Positions 9,107-16,839 of a DNA stretch of 64,000 bases are shown here, in pieces. The stretch spans positions 620,001 through 684,000 of the forward strand of contig NZ_CP121634.1 in assembly GCF_029714945.1 (NCBI RefSeq). Direction: 5' to 3'. The position numbers and the translations under genes are program-made. Numbering within the stretch: position 1 is the first letter of the stretch; every line of letters begins with the position of its first letter. The notes beneath the pieces were generated by a model. The model worked only from the letters and a program-made list of their open reading frames with translations, was not told the origin of the DNA and made no database searches. This stretch comes from Bradyrhizobium sp. CIAT3101 (GTDB lineage Bacteria; Pseudomonadota; Alphaproteobacteria; Rhizobiales; Xanthobacteraceae).

Positions 9107-9451
9107 ATGCGCCTAACAGATTCAGAGCTCGCTCAGCTACGAGAAATGTTTGGTCCTGACGGACACGAGCTTCGGCTAGTGCTGCCCTTGGCCGACGCTA
9201 CTGATCAGATGCTGGAGGCCATGCAGAAGAATGATAATCTGATGCAGCAAGCGCAAAATTTTGCTCAAGCCCAGCAAGATGCCGGCGGAGCCGGTGATGC
9301 GGGGGATGGAGGCGGTGACGGCGGCGGCGACGGCGGTGAACTGAGATCCGAAACTTTAGGTGAGGAGACGCAACCGTCTGAAAAATATATGCGGTCCTTA
9401 AAGGAGCTCTTGCAAAGGCGGGAAGCGCTTCTTGCCCGACATCGCAAATGA
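9107..9451 (+). CDS. Small Gly/Asp-rich protein, candidate substrate of the operon
   Basis: The protein has 114 residues and a good GGGAGGA site before the ATG. Residues 1-60 look helical and charged. Residues about 62-82 are almost only Gly, Asp and Ala (GDGGGDGGGDGG). The last 30 residues are a basic helix ending RREALLARHRK. There is no signal peptide, no cysteine and no membrane segment. I recognise no family. Its stop overlaps the next start (ATGA at 9448-9451), so translation is coupled to the SdpA-like gene. In sdpABC-type operons a precursor sits with the two maturation proteins, which makes this a candidate precursor or cofactor, but it does not resemble SdpC. A flexible-linker accessory protein is the alternative. 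Confidence 0.7.
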   Translation: MRLTDSELAQLREMFGPDGHELRLVLPLADATDQMLEAMQKNDNLMQQAQNFAQAQQDAGGAGDAGDGGGDGGGDGGELRSETLGEETQPSEKYMRSLKELLQRREALLARHRK

Positions 9452-9960
9452 CCACGGATATTCTGGGGACGACGGCCATAGGGTTGGTCGGAATTTGGCT
9501 AGTTCTCACGTTGGCTTACCAATACAAGCCGTTGGGCAGCAAAATGGGGCGGTTCGATTATCTTCGCCTCTTGCCCAGCTGGACCTTCTTTGCACCGAAT
9601 CCAGCAACGAGAGACTATCATCTGGTCGTTCGAGACAAGCTATCGGACGGAAATCTGACGGATTGGGCGGAGGTCGCAATTGTCGAGCGACGTCGACAGC
9701 TTGACGTCATTTGGCATCCGGCAAAACGTCGAAGAAAAATTCTGAGTGATGCTGCTCAATCGATAAAGCTGCTCAATCGAAACGTAAACACCCAAGCGGT
9801 CCAACACTCTCTGCCTTACTTGATAATACTGCACTACTGCATGAAACATCACCCGTTGCCCCCCTCGACAGTCGCCCGCCAGTTCGGTTTTGTCGAGACT
9901 TCGAGCAGATCGGATCGCAAGCTATGGCTCAGCTATCTCTCGGATCTTCATACAGTCTAG
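9448..9960 (+). CDS. Membrane-anchored SdpA-like protein
   Basis: The 170-residue protein starts with one hydrophobic segment (residues about 7-27) and continues as a soluble domain. A motif near residue 43, LPSWTFFAPNP, followed by DYHLVVRD and W-x-E-V, resembles the W-x-FF-x-x-x-P pattern of SdpA-type proteins and of small proteins that accompany HTTM genes. A basic W-x-P-x-x-R-R-x-K segment follows. It overlaps the preceding gene by four bases and the following HTTM-like gene by 37 bases, so the three are translationally coupled and the products are likely to act together. Assignment to the SdpA family is from motif memory and context, not from alignment. Confidence 0.65.
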   Translation: MTTDILGTTAIGLVGIWLVLTLAYQYKPLGSKMGRFDYLRLLPSWTFFAPNPATRDYHLVVRDKLSDGNLTDWAEVAIVERRRQLDVIWHPAKRRRKILSDAAQSIKLLNRNVNTQAVQHSLPYLIILHYCMKHHPLPPSTVARQFGFVETSSRSDRKLWLSYLSDLHTV

Positions 9961-10787
9961 CGGCAACAATCGACACTCAGGGCGGCAGCGCGTTTTATGT
10001 AACGTGCGGATTGCTGGCAGTTTGGACCGTCATTTCCACGCTCGAATGGATATTCAATTTTGAGCTGTTGAAGAGCGAACATATACTCTCCTGGCGAGTT
10101 ATGAGCCTTCGACCAGGAATGCTGTACCAAAGCCGTTGGTCGGCTCTTCTTTTTTCCGATCGCGCCACCGCTGGCATGCTGATGATCCGACTCTTAGCCG
10201 GATTCGGTCTTCTGTTTCCGAACACCCTCGTTGCGACGTCTTGCTTGGTCGTTGTGGCCCTATCCTCGTGGTTTCTGAGTGTACGGACAGGCTTGGGAGG
10301 CGACGGTTCAGATCAAATGGGATATATCGCTTCGGTCGGTGCGCTACTCATGGGCGCCGGCATGCTTCTTCAAAATCACGCAGTGACGTTGGCCGGCGTA
10401 CTACTCATTGCAAGCCAGTTGACATTATCATACTTCATCGCTGGATTTTCGAAGGCACTATCCTCTACGTGGAGAAGTGGCTTCGCTCTACCGGGAGTCA
10501 TGGACACTCATAACTATGGCCATGATCTGGCCGCTCGAGTGTCAAAGAGCAGCTCTTCCTTTGCGAGGACGTTCTGCTGGTCGGTAATTTTAGGTGAGAC
10601 GCTGTTCCCCTTTTCCCTTCTTCTACCGACGTCCCTTTTGCTCGTCGTGCTTTTCGGCTTCGCTCTATTCCACGTCAGCAATGCCTACTTTATGGGGTTG
10701 AACACCTTTGTATGGGCATTTTTTGCCGCTTATCCGTCAGTCCTTCTGCTTAGCCGTATCATTAGAATGACAGTGGGCTTGGGATAG
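9924..10787 (+). CDS. HTTM/SdpB-like polytopic membrane protein
   Basis: The 287-residue protein has about six hydrophobic segments and a GLGGDGSDQM loop near residue 122. Segments such as YFIAGFSKALSS-W and the last helices resemble the HTTM (horizontally transferred transmembrane) domain, related to vitamin K-dependent gamma-carboxylase and to SdpB. SdpB acts with SdpA in producing the SdpC toxin of Bacillus; other HTTM proteins have no known reaction. Coupling with the SdpA-like and DCC genes fits this family's usual company. The start at 9924 lies inside the upstream gene without a strong ribosome-binding site, consistent with coupling. A carboxylase activity is not shown by any residue I can identify. 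Confidence 0.65.
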   Translation: MAQLSLGSSYSLAATIDTQGGSAFYVTCGLLAVWTVISTLEWIFNFELLKSEHILSWRVMSLRPGMLYQSRWSALLFSDRATAGMLMIRLLAGFGLLFPNTLVATSCLVVVALSSWFLSVRTGLGGDGSDQMGYIASVGALLMGAGMLLQNHAVTLAGVLLIASQLTLSYFIAGFSKALSSTWRSGFALPGVMDTHNYGHDLAARVSKSSSSFARTFCWSVILGETLFPFSLLLPTSLLLVVLFGFALFHVSNAYFMGLNTFVWAFFAAYPSVLLLSRIIRMTVGLG

Positions 10788-11117
10788 TTAAGGATCGCAT
10801 TGATCTGTCGTCGCCGGTATGTGGTAGGCAAGTAGATATCTTACAGATACGGGTTTCGATAGGAACCATTTGTCTGCTCAAAATTTAGATCGCAACAACA
10901 TTGTCGCCGCCGGATCGACTGACCCGACGGGCAAACATATCAGTAGCTTGGTGATCTCAGGCCCAAACGCCCGATGATGTCATCATGCCAGTGTTTTGCC
11001 CGACGCGTCAAGCGAATTTCGTAAAATCCGTAGGCGCGCTGCGACGGCCGCGTAACTCATTGATCCCACAGCCCCCGCCTACTGTGCATGGGGTTGTTTT
11101 CGCGTCCTTGTTCGCAA
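10788..11117. other. Gene-free stretch with inverted repeats at the edge of the AT-rich block
   Basis: No gene is supported. GACCCGACGGGCAAA at 10921-10935 pairs with TTTGCCCGACGCGTC at 10995-11009 (13 of 15). Between them lies the palindrome ATGATG-T-CATCAT at 10974-10986. The TTTGCCCGACG motif resembles a dispersed Bradyrhizobium palindrome. It marks the right boundary between AT-richer and host-like DNA. Confidence 0.5.
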
Positions 11118-13565
11118 CTATCCTCTTCGCCGCGCCGCGGAGGCATCCACAACGTTGTCCAACTCCTCGCGCCAGCCAAGAATCTCCATCGCCAGCACCG
11201 GATGATTGAAACCCTTGAGCTGGAGATCGTCGAGCGCGCGGGCTTCGACGGAGTGCTCGACCATGCCGTAGACGCGGCGGCTCACCACGATCTGGTTGGC
11301 CAGCGCCTCGCCGCAGAGGCGGGAGGCGAGGTTGGTGACGCTGCCGATCGCGGCATATTCCAACCGTTGCTCGAAGCCGACCTGGCCGAGCGTAGCATAG
11401 CCGAGCGCGATGCCGATGCCGAAGCCGAGGCTGTGGCCGCGGTTGCGCCAGCGCTCGGTCAGTGGGCCGATGGTGTCGCGCATCTCCACCGCCATCTTCA
11501 CGGCGCGCGCGGTGTGGTCCTCGAACTGGATCGGCGCGTTGAACAGGATCATCACGCCGTCGCCGGCATATTTGTCCAGCGTGCCCTCGTATTTGAAGAT
11601 CAGCTTGCCGAGCGCGGCGTGATATTCGCGCAGCACGTTCATCGCCTCTTCCGGCTCGGTCGCTTCCGTGAAGGCGGTGAAGCCGCGCAGATCGCAGAAC
11701 ACCACGGTGACTTCGCGGCGCTGGCTGGTCAGCAGCCCCTCGGGGCTGTCGGAGGAGGCGATCAGCTGCGCCACCTGCGGCGCCAGGAAACGCTCGAGCT
11801 TGCGGATGCGCTCGATCTCGCCGAGCTGGGTCTCGACGCGTTCCTCAAGCGACTTGTTCCAGTTCTTCAGCTGCTCGGTCTGCTCGCGCAGCTTGTCGGC
11901 CTGGGCGCGCACGGTCTCGTTCGCGGTCTCCAGCGCGTGGCTCTTGTGGTCGACCTCGGTGAACAGGCGCGCATTGCGCATCGCCAGTACCGCCTGGTTG
12001 GCGAAGGTGCGCATCAGGCCGGTGAGACTGCCTTCGAACGCGCCGCTGGCACGGCGCAGCACCACCAGCGAGCCGAGCGTGCCCTGCTGGTCGACCAGCG
12101 GCACCGCCAGCACCGAATGGAAGCCGGCGCTGACCGCGACGTCGCGCAGCGGCTGCCCGGCGGCGTGATCGAGATCGGCGATCGCGATCGGCTCGCCGCG
12201 CGCGGCGGCCTCGCTCAAGATGTTCTCGCCTTCGTCGATCGTGACGTGGGCGCCCTCGACCGATTTGTCGATGCCGTCGGCCTCGACCAGGTTGAAGCGG
12301 CGTCGCTCGGCATCGTAGCCGTAGATCACCACCGCGTCGGCGTGACTGATCTCCAGTGCACGCGCGGCGATGGTCGGCAGCACGGCGTTGAGGTCGAGCG
12401 AGGAGGCGACCGCGCGGCCGACCTCTTCCAGCACCTTCAGCTCGTTGATCGACTGCGCGAGATCGCGGGTGCGCGCCTCGACCTTTGTTTCGAGATCCGA
12501 ATAGGTCTCCTGTAGCTGGCCGGCCATGCGGTTGAACTGGCCGGCGAGCTCCTCCAGCTCGTCGGAGGTGTGCACGTCGATGCGGTGGCTGAAGTCGCCT
12601 TCGCCGAGCTTGTGCGCGCCGTCGCGAAGCGCCGTGATCGGGATGATCATGCGGCGCGCCAGCAGCGTGCCGGCGAGGATCGCGACCAGCAGGCCCATGC
12701 CGATCAAAAGCGCGATGCGCACGAGCTGGTCGCGGATCGGCGTCAGCGCCTGCACGGTCGGCTGCTCGAACAACACGCTCCAGCCGAGTTTCGGCACCGG
12801 GCTTGCGGCGGTCAGCACCGAATGGCCGTTGAAGTCGGTGCCTGATGTGTCGGGCTCACGGCCGGGCGAGATCGCAGCCGCGACCTGCGCCAGCTTCGAC
12901 AGATCCTTGCCGATTTCGGGTCCCTTCGACGAGGCCGCCAGCACGCGGCCGCGTGCGTCGACCACATAGGCGAAGGCGGCCTTGCCGACCTGGGCGTCGG
13001 ACAGGAAGTCGGAGAGGAAGCTGAGATCGATCTCGGCCACGGTGACGCCCGCATTGAAGCCGGAATGCGCCACCGAGATCGACATCACCGGCTTCTGATC
13101 GACGAAGCTCGCCGCCGAATAGCTGACCCCGCGCGCCACCGCGTCGGTGAAGCGCATGTCGCGGGCGAGGTCGGCATGGCCGCCCGTCGTGGTCGACTGG
13201 CGCGAGACGCGCAGCACCTCGTGGCCGTCGCCGTTGAGCTGGAACAGCTGGGAGACGACGGAGACCTGCTGCAGCAGCTGGGCGTAATCGGCGCGGCGCT
13301 TCTCCAGCGTGTCCCGGCTTGCCGTCGTCACCCAGCTGATCTGGCGTTCGAGCTCGGAGATGGATTGCTCCATGCGCCGGGCGGCGGCCTGCGCCTTGTC
13401 TTCCAATCCGTCGGTCAGCGATGTCTTGGTGGCGCGATAGGAGATCCAGGTCTCCATCGCGCCGTTGACGGCGAGCACGAACACGACGAGGCCGACGAGG
13501 GAGGCGACGTATTTGACGAAAAGGCCCTCGCGCAGAAACCAGGTCTTGTCTTTCGCTCCCGCCAT
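11118..13565 (-). CDS. Membrane class III adenylate/guanylate cyclase with Cache, HAMP and GAF domains
   Basis: The protein has about 815 residues. I chose the ATG at 13565 because GAGAGGA precedes it. Order: membrane segment (about 15-38), periplasmic Cache-like sensor (about 45-280), second membrane segment (about 290-310), HAMP, GAF (about 395-540), coiled coil, and a class III cyclase domain (about 605-785). The cyclase has the metal aspartates in VVFCDLRGFT and AGDGVM, a lysine in LDKYAGDG that usually contacts adenine, and the transition-state Asn and Arg in NLASRL. The second base-selecting position is Ser (IGSVTNL), where many cyclases have Asp or Thr. cAMP is therefore likely but not certain. 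The signal sensed by the Cache and GAF domains is unknown. A CRP-type regulator with a cAMP pocket lies 2.5 kb away. Confidence 0.9.
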   Translation of the reverse strand: MAGAKDKTWFLREGLFVKYVASLVGLVVFVLAVNGAMETWISYRATKTSLTDGLEDKAQAAARRMEQSISELERQISWVTTASRDTLEKRRADYAQLLQQVSVVSQLFQLNGDGHEVLRVSRQSTTTGGHADLARDMRFTDAVARGVSYSAASFVDQKPVMSISVAHSGFNAGVTVAEIDLSFLSDFLSDAQVGKAAFAYVVDARGRVLAASSKGPEIGKDLSKLAQVAAAISPGREPDTSGTDFNGHSVLTAASPVPKLGWSVLFEQPTVQALTPIRDQLVRIALLIGMGLLVAILAGTLLARRMIIPITALRDGAHKLGEGDFSHRIDVHTSDELEELAGQFNRMAGQLQETYSDLETKVEARTRDLAQSINELKVLEEVGRAVASSLDLNAVLPTIAARALEISHADAVVIYGYDAERRRFNLVEADGIDKSVEGAHVTIDEGENILSEAAARGEPIAIADLDHAAGQPLRDVAVSAGFHSVLAVPLVDQQGTLGSLVVLRRASGAFEGSLTGLMRTFANQAVLAMRNARLFTEVDHKSHALETANETVRAQADKLREQTEQLKNWNKSLEERVETQLGEIERIRKLERFLAPQVAQLIASSDSPEGLLTSQRREVTVVFCDLRGFTAFTEATEPEEAMNVLREYHAALGKLIFKYEGTLDKYAGDGVMILFNAPIQFEDHTARAVKMAVEMRDTIGPLTERWRNRGHSLGFGIGIALGYATLGQVGFEQRLEYAAIGSVTNLASRLCGEALANQIVVSRRVYGMVEHSVEARALDDLQLKGFNHPVLAMEILGWREELDNVVDASAARRRG

Positions 13566-13820
13566 CCGGATCCTCTCGCGCCACAATCGACGCCGGCGCT
13601 ATGGGCCGTACGGGCCCCGCGGCTCTTCTACCACAATTTGGGCCTTTGGACCGGCAGGGGGCCGGTCAAGGACGGGTGTGGTTACCCGCCGCCGACGTGG
13701 AGGCGGCTGGCCGGGCGGTGAATTGTCGCAGCCGGCCAGCGCCCTCGTCCGTTCGGATGAAGAACTGTGTGATGAGGCCGTGTAAGGCTGCGCGCGGAGT
13801 TCGCCGCCTTGGTCCGCCAA

Positions 13821-15866
13821 TCACCGATTAAACAACTGCCGCATCACGTCGTTCATCGGCTGGCTGTCCTGCTGCGCCTCGGGCGGGTCCTGGGTCGGAG
13901 GGGTCGGCGAAGCCTGGGGGGCCGGTGTGGCCGGGCTGCCTGGCAGGCTGCGGCTTCGGCCGGTGCCGTTTCCGGCGCCGCTCGAGAGCCCCTGCTGGAT
14001 CAGATTGCCGATCGCCTCGCCCAGCTGACCGCCGAGCAGATTGTTTTGCCCCTGTCCCTGCCCTTGCTGCTGCGTCTGCGGATTGGCATTGCCGGCCGCG
14101 TTGCCGCCACCGGGGGCGGCGGCGCCGCCGAGGCCGAAACTGTTCAGGATGTTGCCGAGCCCGGCTCCGTCAGGCCCGAACAGGCCCTTGCCCATCTCGC
14201 GCAATTTGGCATAGGCGGCATCCGGATTGTCGAGCACACCGGCCATGTCGGGATAGATCCGCGGCTGCGACCACGCGCCGGTGATCATCACGGGAATGCC
14301 GAAGCCGACGGGATCGGAGGTGCGGCCCTGGCCTTCGGTCGTCATCACCAGTTTCGGCTCGACGCGAAAGCCCATCATCTTGGTGTCGAGCGCAATGGTG
14401 CCGGCGCCGGTGACGCGCACCAGCGGCCCGATCAGATTGAGATCCGTCGTCACCGCCTGGCCCTTGTCGATGCGGAAGGACGCCGAGAGCTGCGACAGGT
14501 CCGTGCTCTGCTCCTGGCTGTCCTGCCAGCCCGACAGCGTGCCCGACGTCAGCGAACGGATCATCTGCGCGACGTTGATGCCGCGGATGGCGCCGTCCTG
14601 GAAACTGACGAAGGCGGTGCCCTGCATGTTCGCCATCAGCGCGCGCTGGCTGGTGCCGGCACTGCGCAACGCGAGCTTGGCCTGCAGCTTGCCGTCGATC
14701 CGGTCGAACTCGGCAAGGCCCTGCAGCAGCGGCAGCGCGCGCACGCCGACGAGGTCGGAATGCATCGCAAAGCTCGGCGCGCCGCTGGTCGCATCCAAAA
14801 TCACCTCGCCCGCGACCTGGCCGCCATAGGCGCCGAGATTGGCGGTGCCCGCCTTCAAGATGCCGCCGGCAAGTTTGGCATCGACCGCCAGCGGCGCAAG
14901 ACGGGCGTCGCCGACGACGGCTTCGTTGGCCGAGATCCTGATCTGCGCGTCGACATAATTAAGTCCGGACACGTCGATCGGCGCATCGCTCCAGGGCTGC
15001 CCGGTCGTACCGTCAGGCGATTTCGCCAGCGGGATCGCGAGCCGCTGGAAATCGAGATCGACCTTCACCAGCGGCTTGCTCGCGATGTCGACCGAGGCCC
15101 AGCCGTTGAATGCGCCATCGCCGAACGTGCCGTTGACGCCGTTGACCATCACGACCGCACCGTTGAGCCGCAGCTCCGCGTGGCCGGCGAGCTGCGACTT
15201 CAGCACGTCGGGCATATCGATGGCGAAATCCACCGGGATGGTCTGCCGCTCGATCGGCGGCGCCGGTGTCGTGGCCTTGATGTCGAATTTGGTCGGATGA
15301 TCGCCAACGCGCGCGGTTCCGGCGATATTGACCTTGCGGTCGCGGCCCATGACGGCGTCGGCATCGATCGCGCTGATGCGGCCGTCGACGCGATCGCGCA
15401 CGCGCGAGAATGCGACTTCGCCGTTGGTGACCTTGATGCGGTCGATGGTCGCGCCGTCCATGTCGAGCGCAAGCGGCTTCGGCGAGGTATCGGCGTTGGG
15501 CAGGCGCTCGCGCAGCAGCGGCTGGTACAGCACCGGATGGGTGACGATGATCTCGCTGATCTTCGGATGACCCGACCACACGCTTGCGAGCGACATGTCG
15601 GCCTGCACGCTGTCGATCGTGACGCGGGTGATGCCGCTGCGGTCCTTGGGGTCCTGGAGCGTGAGATCGTTCAGCGTGACGTTCAGCGTCGGCCACAGGC
15701 TGATCTTGGTGGTTCCGTCGATCGACAGGCGATAGCCGCTCGCCTGCTCGACGCGCGAGGCGATGGTCGCGGTCAGGAAGCCCGAGGGAATCCCAATCAC
15801 CAGCAGGAGTGCGATCACAACGATGACGGCGAGCAAAGCTACGCCGGCGAATTTCACTGCTCTCAT
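13821..15866 (-). CDS. AsmA-family envelope protein
   Basis: The 681-residue protein has one N-terminal membrane anchor (about residues 5-27, basic start MRAVK) and a long periplasmic part with the AsmA pattern: an early segment GYRLSIDGTTKISLWPTL-like and a late AsmA_2-type region. Family members are bridge-like proteins linked to outer-membrane lipid transport. The last 100 residues are low complexity, rich in Gly, Gln, Asn and Pro, which is common in the rhizobial versions. It stands alone; the 234 bases before the cyclase gene contain nothing I can name. Confidence 0.85.
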   Translation of the reverse strand: MRAVKFAGVALLAVIVVIALLLVIGIPSGFLTATIASRVEQASGYRLSIDGTTKISLWPTLNVTLNDLTLQDPKDRSGITRVTIDSVQADMSLASVWSGHPKISEIIVTHPVLYQPLLRERLPNADTSPKPLALDMDGATIDRIKVTNGEVAFSRVRDRVDGRISAIDADAVMGRDRKVNIAGTARVGDHPTKFDIKATTPAPPIERQTIPVDFAIDMPDVLKSQLAGHAELRLNGAVVMVNGVNGTFGDGAFNGWASVDIASKPLVKVDLDFQRLAIPLAKSPDGTTGQPWSDAPIDVSGLNYVDAQIRISANEAVVGDARLAPLAVDAKLAGGILKAGTANLGAYGGQVAGEVILDATSGAPSFAMHSDLVGVRALPLLQGLAEFDRIDGKLQAKLALRSAGTSQRALMANMQGTAFVSFQDGAIRGINVAQMIRSLTSGTLSGWQDSQEQSTDLSQLSASFRIDKGQAVTTDLNLIGPLVRVTGAGTIALDTKMMGFRVEPKLVMTTEGQGRTSDPVGFGIPVMITGAWSQPRIYPDMAGVLDNPDAAYAKLREMGKGLFGPDGAGLGNILNSFGLGGAAAPGGGNAAGNANPQTQQQGQGQGQNNLLGGQLGEAIGNLIQQGLSSGAGNGTGRSRSLPGSPATPAPQASPTPPTQDPPEAQQDSQPMNDVMRQLFNR

Positions 15867-16112
15867 GTCGACTTTCCAACGACGGACGAGCGGCGTCGAA
15901 TCCGGCAGATTGCCCGTCCTTCACGCCCGAGTTTATCCCGGGACGGGAAGCCGCTCCAAGCGGCTAAAATTAGTCGGGAGGTGCTGCAAAGTTATGTGAC
16001 TTATGACACACTTCTCCGACGCGGTTTTACGCGATTCTGACGATGATGCTTCCAAGCGATTTGCAAGCGATTTGCCAAAGAAACTGGCCAAGAAATTCAC
16101 AAGGACGTTGAA

Positions 16113-16787
16113 ATGAGCAAGCAGGCCGAATTTGCGGTCATTCTGAAAATGAATGCCATGTTCGCCGATCTCGGTGCGGACGAACTCCAGCGGTTGTCCA
16201 ACCTCTGCCACACCCAGCATCTGGCGAACGGCGAGGTGTTGTTCCAGAAGGGCGACCCCGGTGACGCGCTGTACGGCGTGCGCCGCGGCCAGGTCCGTAT
16301 CGAGACCGGCGCCTCCGACGGCAGCCGGCTGACATTGAACTTCATGGGGCCGGGCGATCTGTTCGGCGAGGTCGCGGTGCTGGACGGCCAGAGCCGCACC
16401 GCCGACGCGACCGCCGGCGAAGTGAGCGAATTGTTCGTGCTGCGGCGCGAAGACTTCCTCGCCTTCCTCGAGCGCGAGCCGAAGGTCGCGATCAAGATCA
16501 TCGCGCTGTTGTGCCAGCGCATCCGCTGGCAGAGCGAGCGCATGGAGGAATCCATGTTGCAGCCGCTGCCGGTCCGGCTGGCGCGGCGGCTCTGCGCGCT
16601 CGCCGCCGATTTCGGCTCCGAGGTGCACATCTCGCAGGAACAGCTCGGCGTCTTCGTCGGCGCCGCCCGCGAGAGCGTGAACCGCCAGCTTCAGGCCTGG
16701 CGCAAGGAAGCGATTTTGGATCTCCAGCGCGGCCGCATCCTGCTGCGGAACATGACCAAGCTGACGGCGATCGCACGGAACGAGTAG
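16113..16787 (+). CDS. Crp/Fnr-family transcriptional regulator
   Basis: The 224-residue protein has a cyclic-nucleotide-binding beta-roll (about 15-130) and a winged helix DNA-binding domain (about 150-220). The phosphate-binding cassette FGEVAVLDGQSRTADA contains the Glu and Arg expected for cyclic nucleotide binding. The recognition helix region is ISQEQLGVFVGAARESVNRQ. No Fnr-type cysteine cluster is present, so oxygen sensing through iron-sulfur is unlikely. The gene is divergent from asmA, with 246 bases between them. Targets are not evident. Confidence 0.9.
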   Translation: MSKQAEFAVILKMNAMFADLGADELQRLSNLCHTQHLANGEVLFQKGDPGDALYGVRRGQVRIETGASDGSRLTLNFMGPGDLFGEVAVLDGQSRTADATAGEVSELFVLRREDFLAFLEREPKVAIKIIALLCQRIRWQSERMEESMLQPLPVRLARRLCALAADFGSEVHISQEQLGVFVGAARESVNRQLQAWRKEAILDLQRGRILLRNMTKLTAIARNE

Positions 16788-16839
16788 CGATCGCGACGAG
16801 AGGTTTCAGTTCGCTCGCTTCAGCCGCGCCGGCGGGAAC

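Noticed and set aside
13809..16040. 743-codon frame opposite asmA, and similar long antisense frames at 11088-12515, 36857-38458, 43144-44823 and 54175-55560
   Set aside because: All lie opposite well-supported genes in GC-rich DNA and show no domain or start signal.
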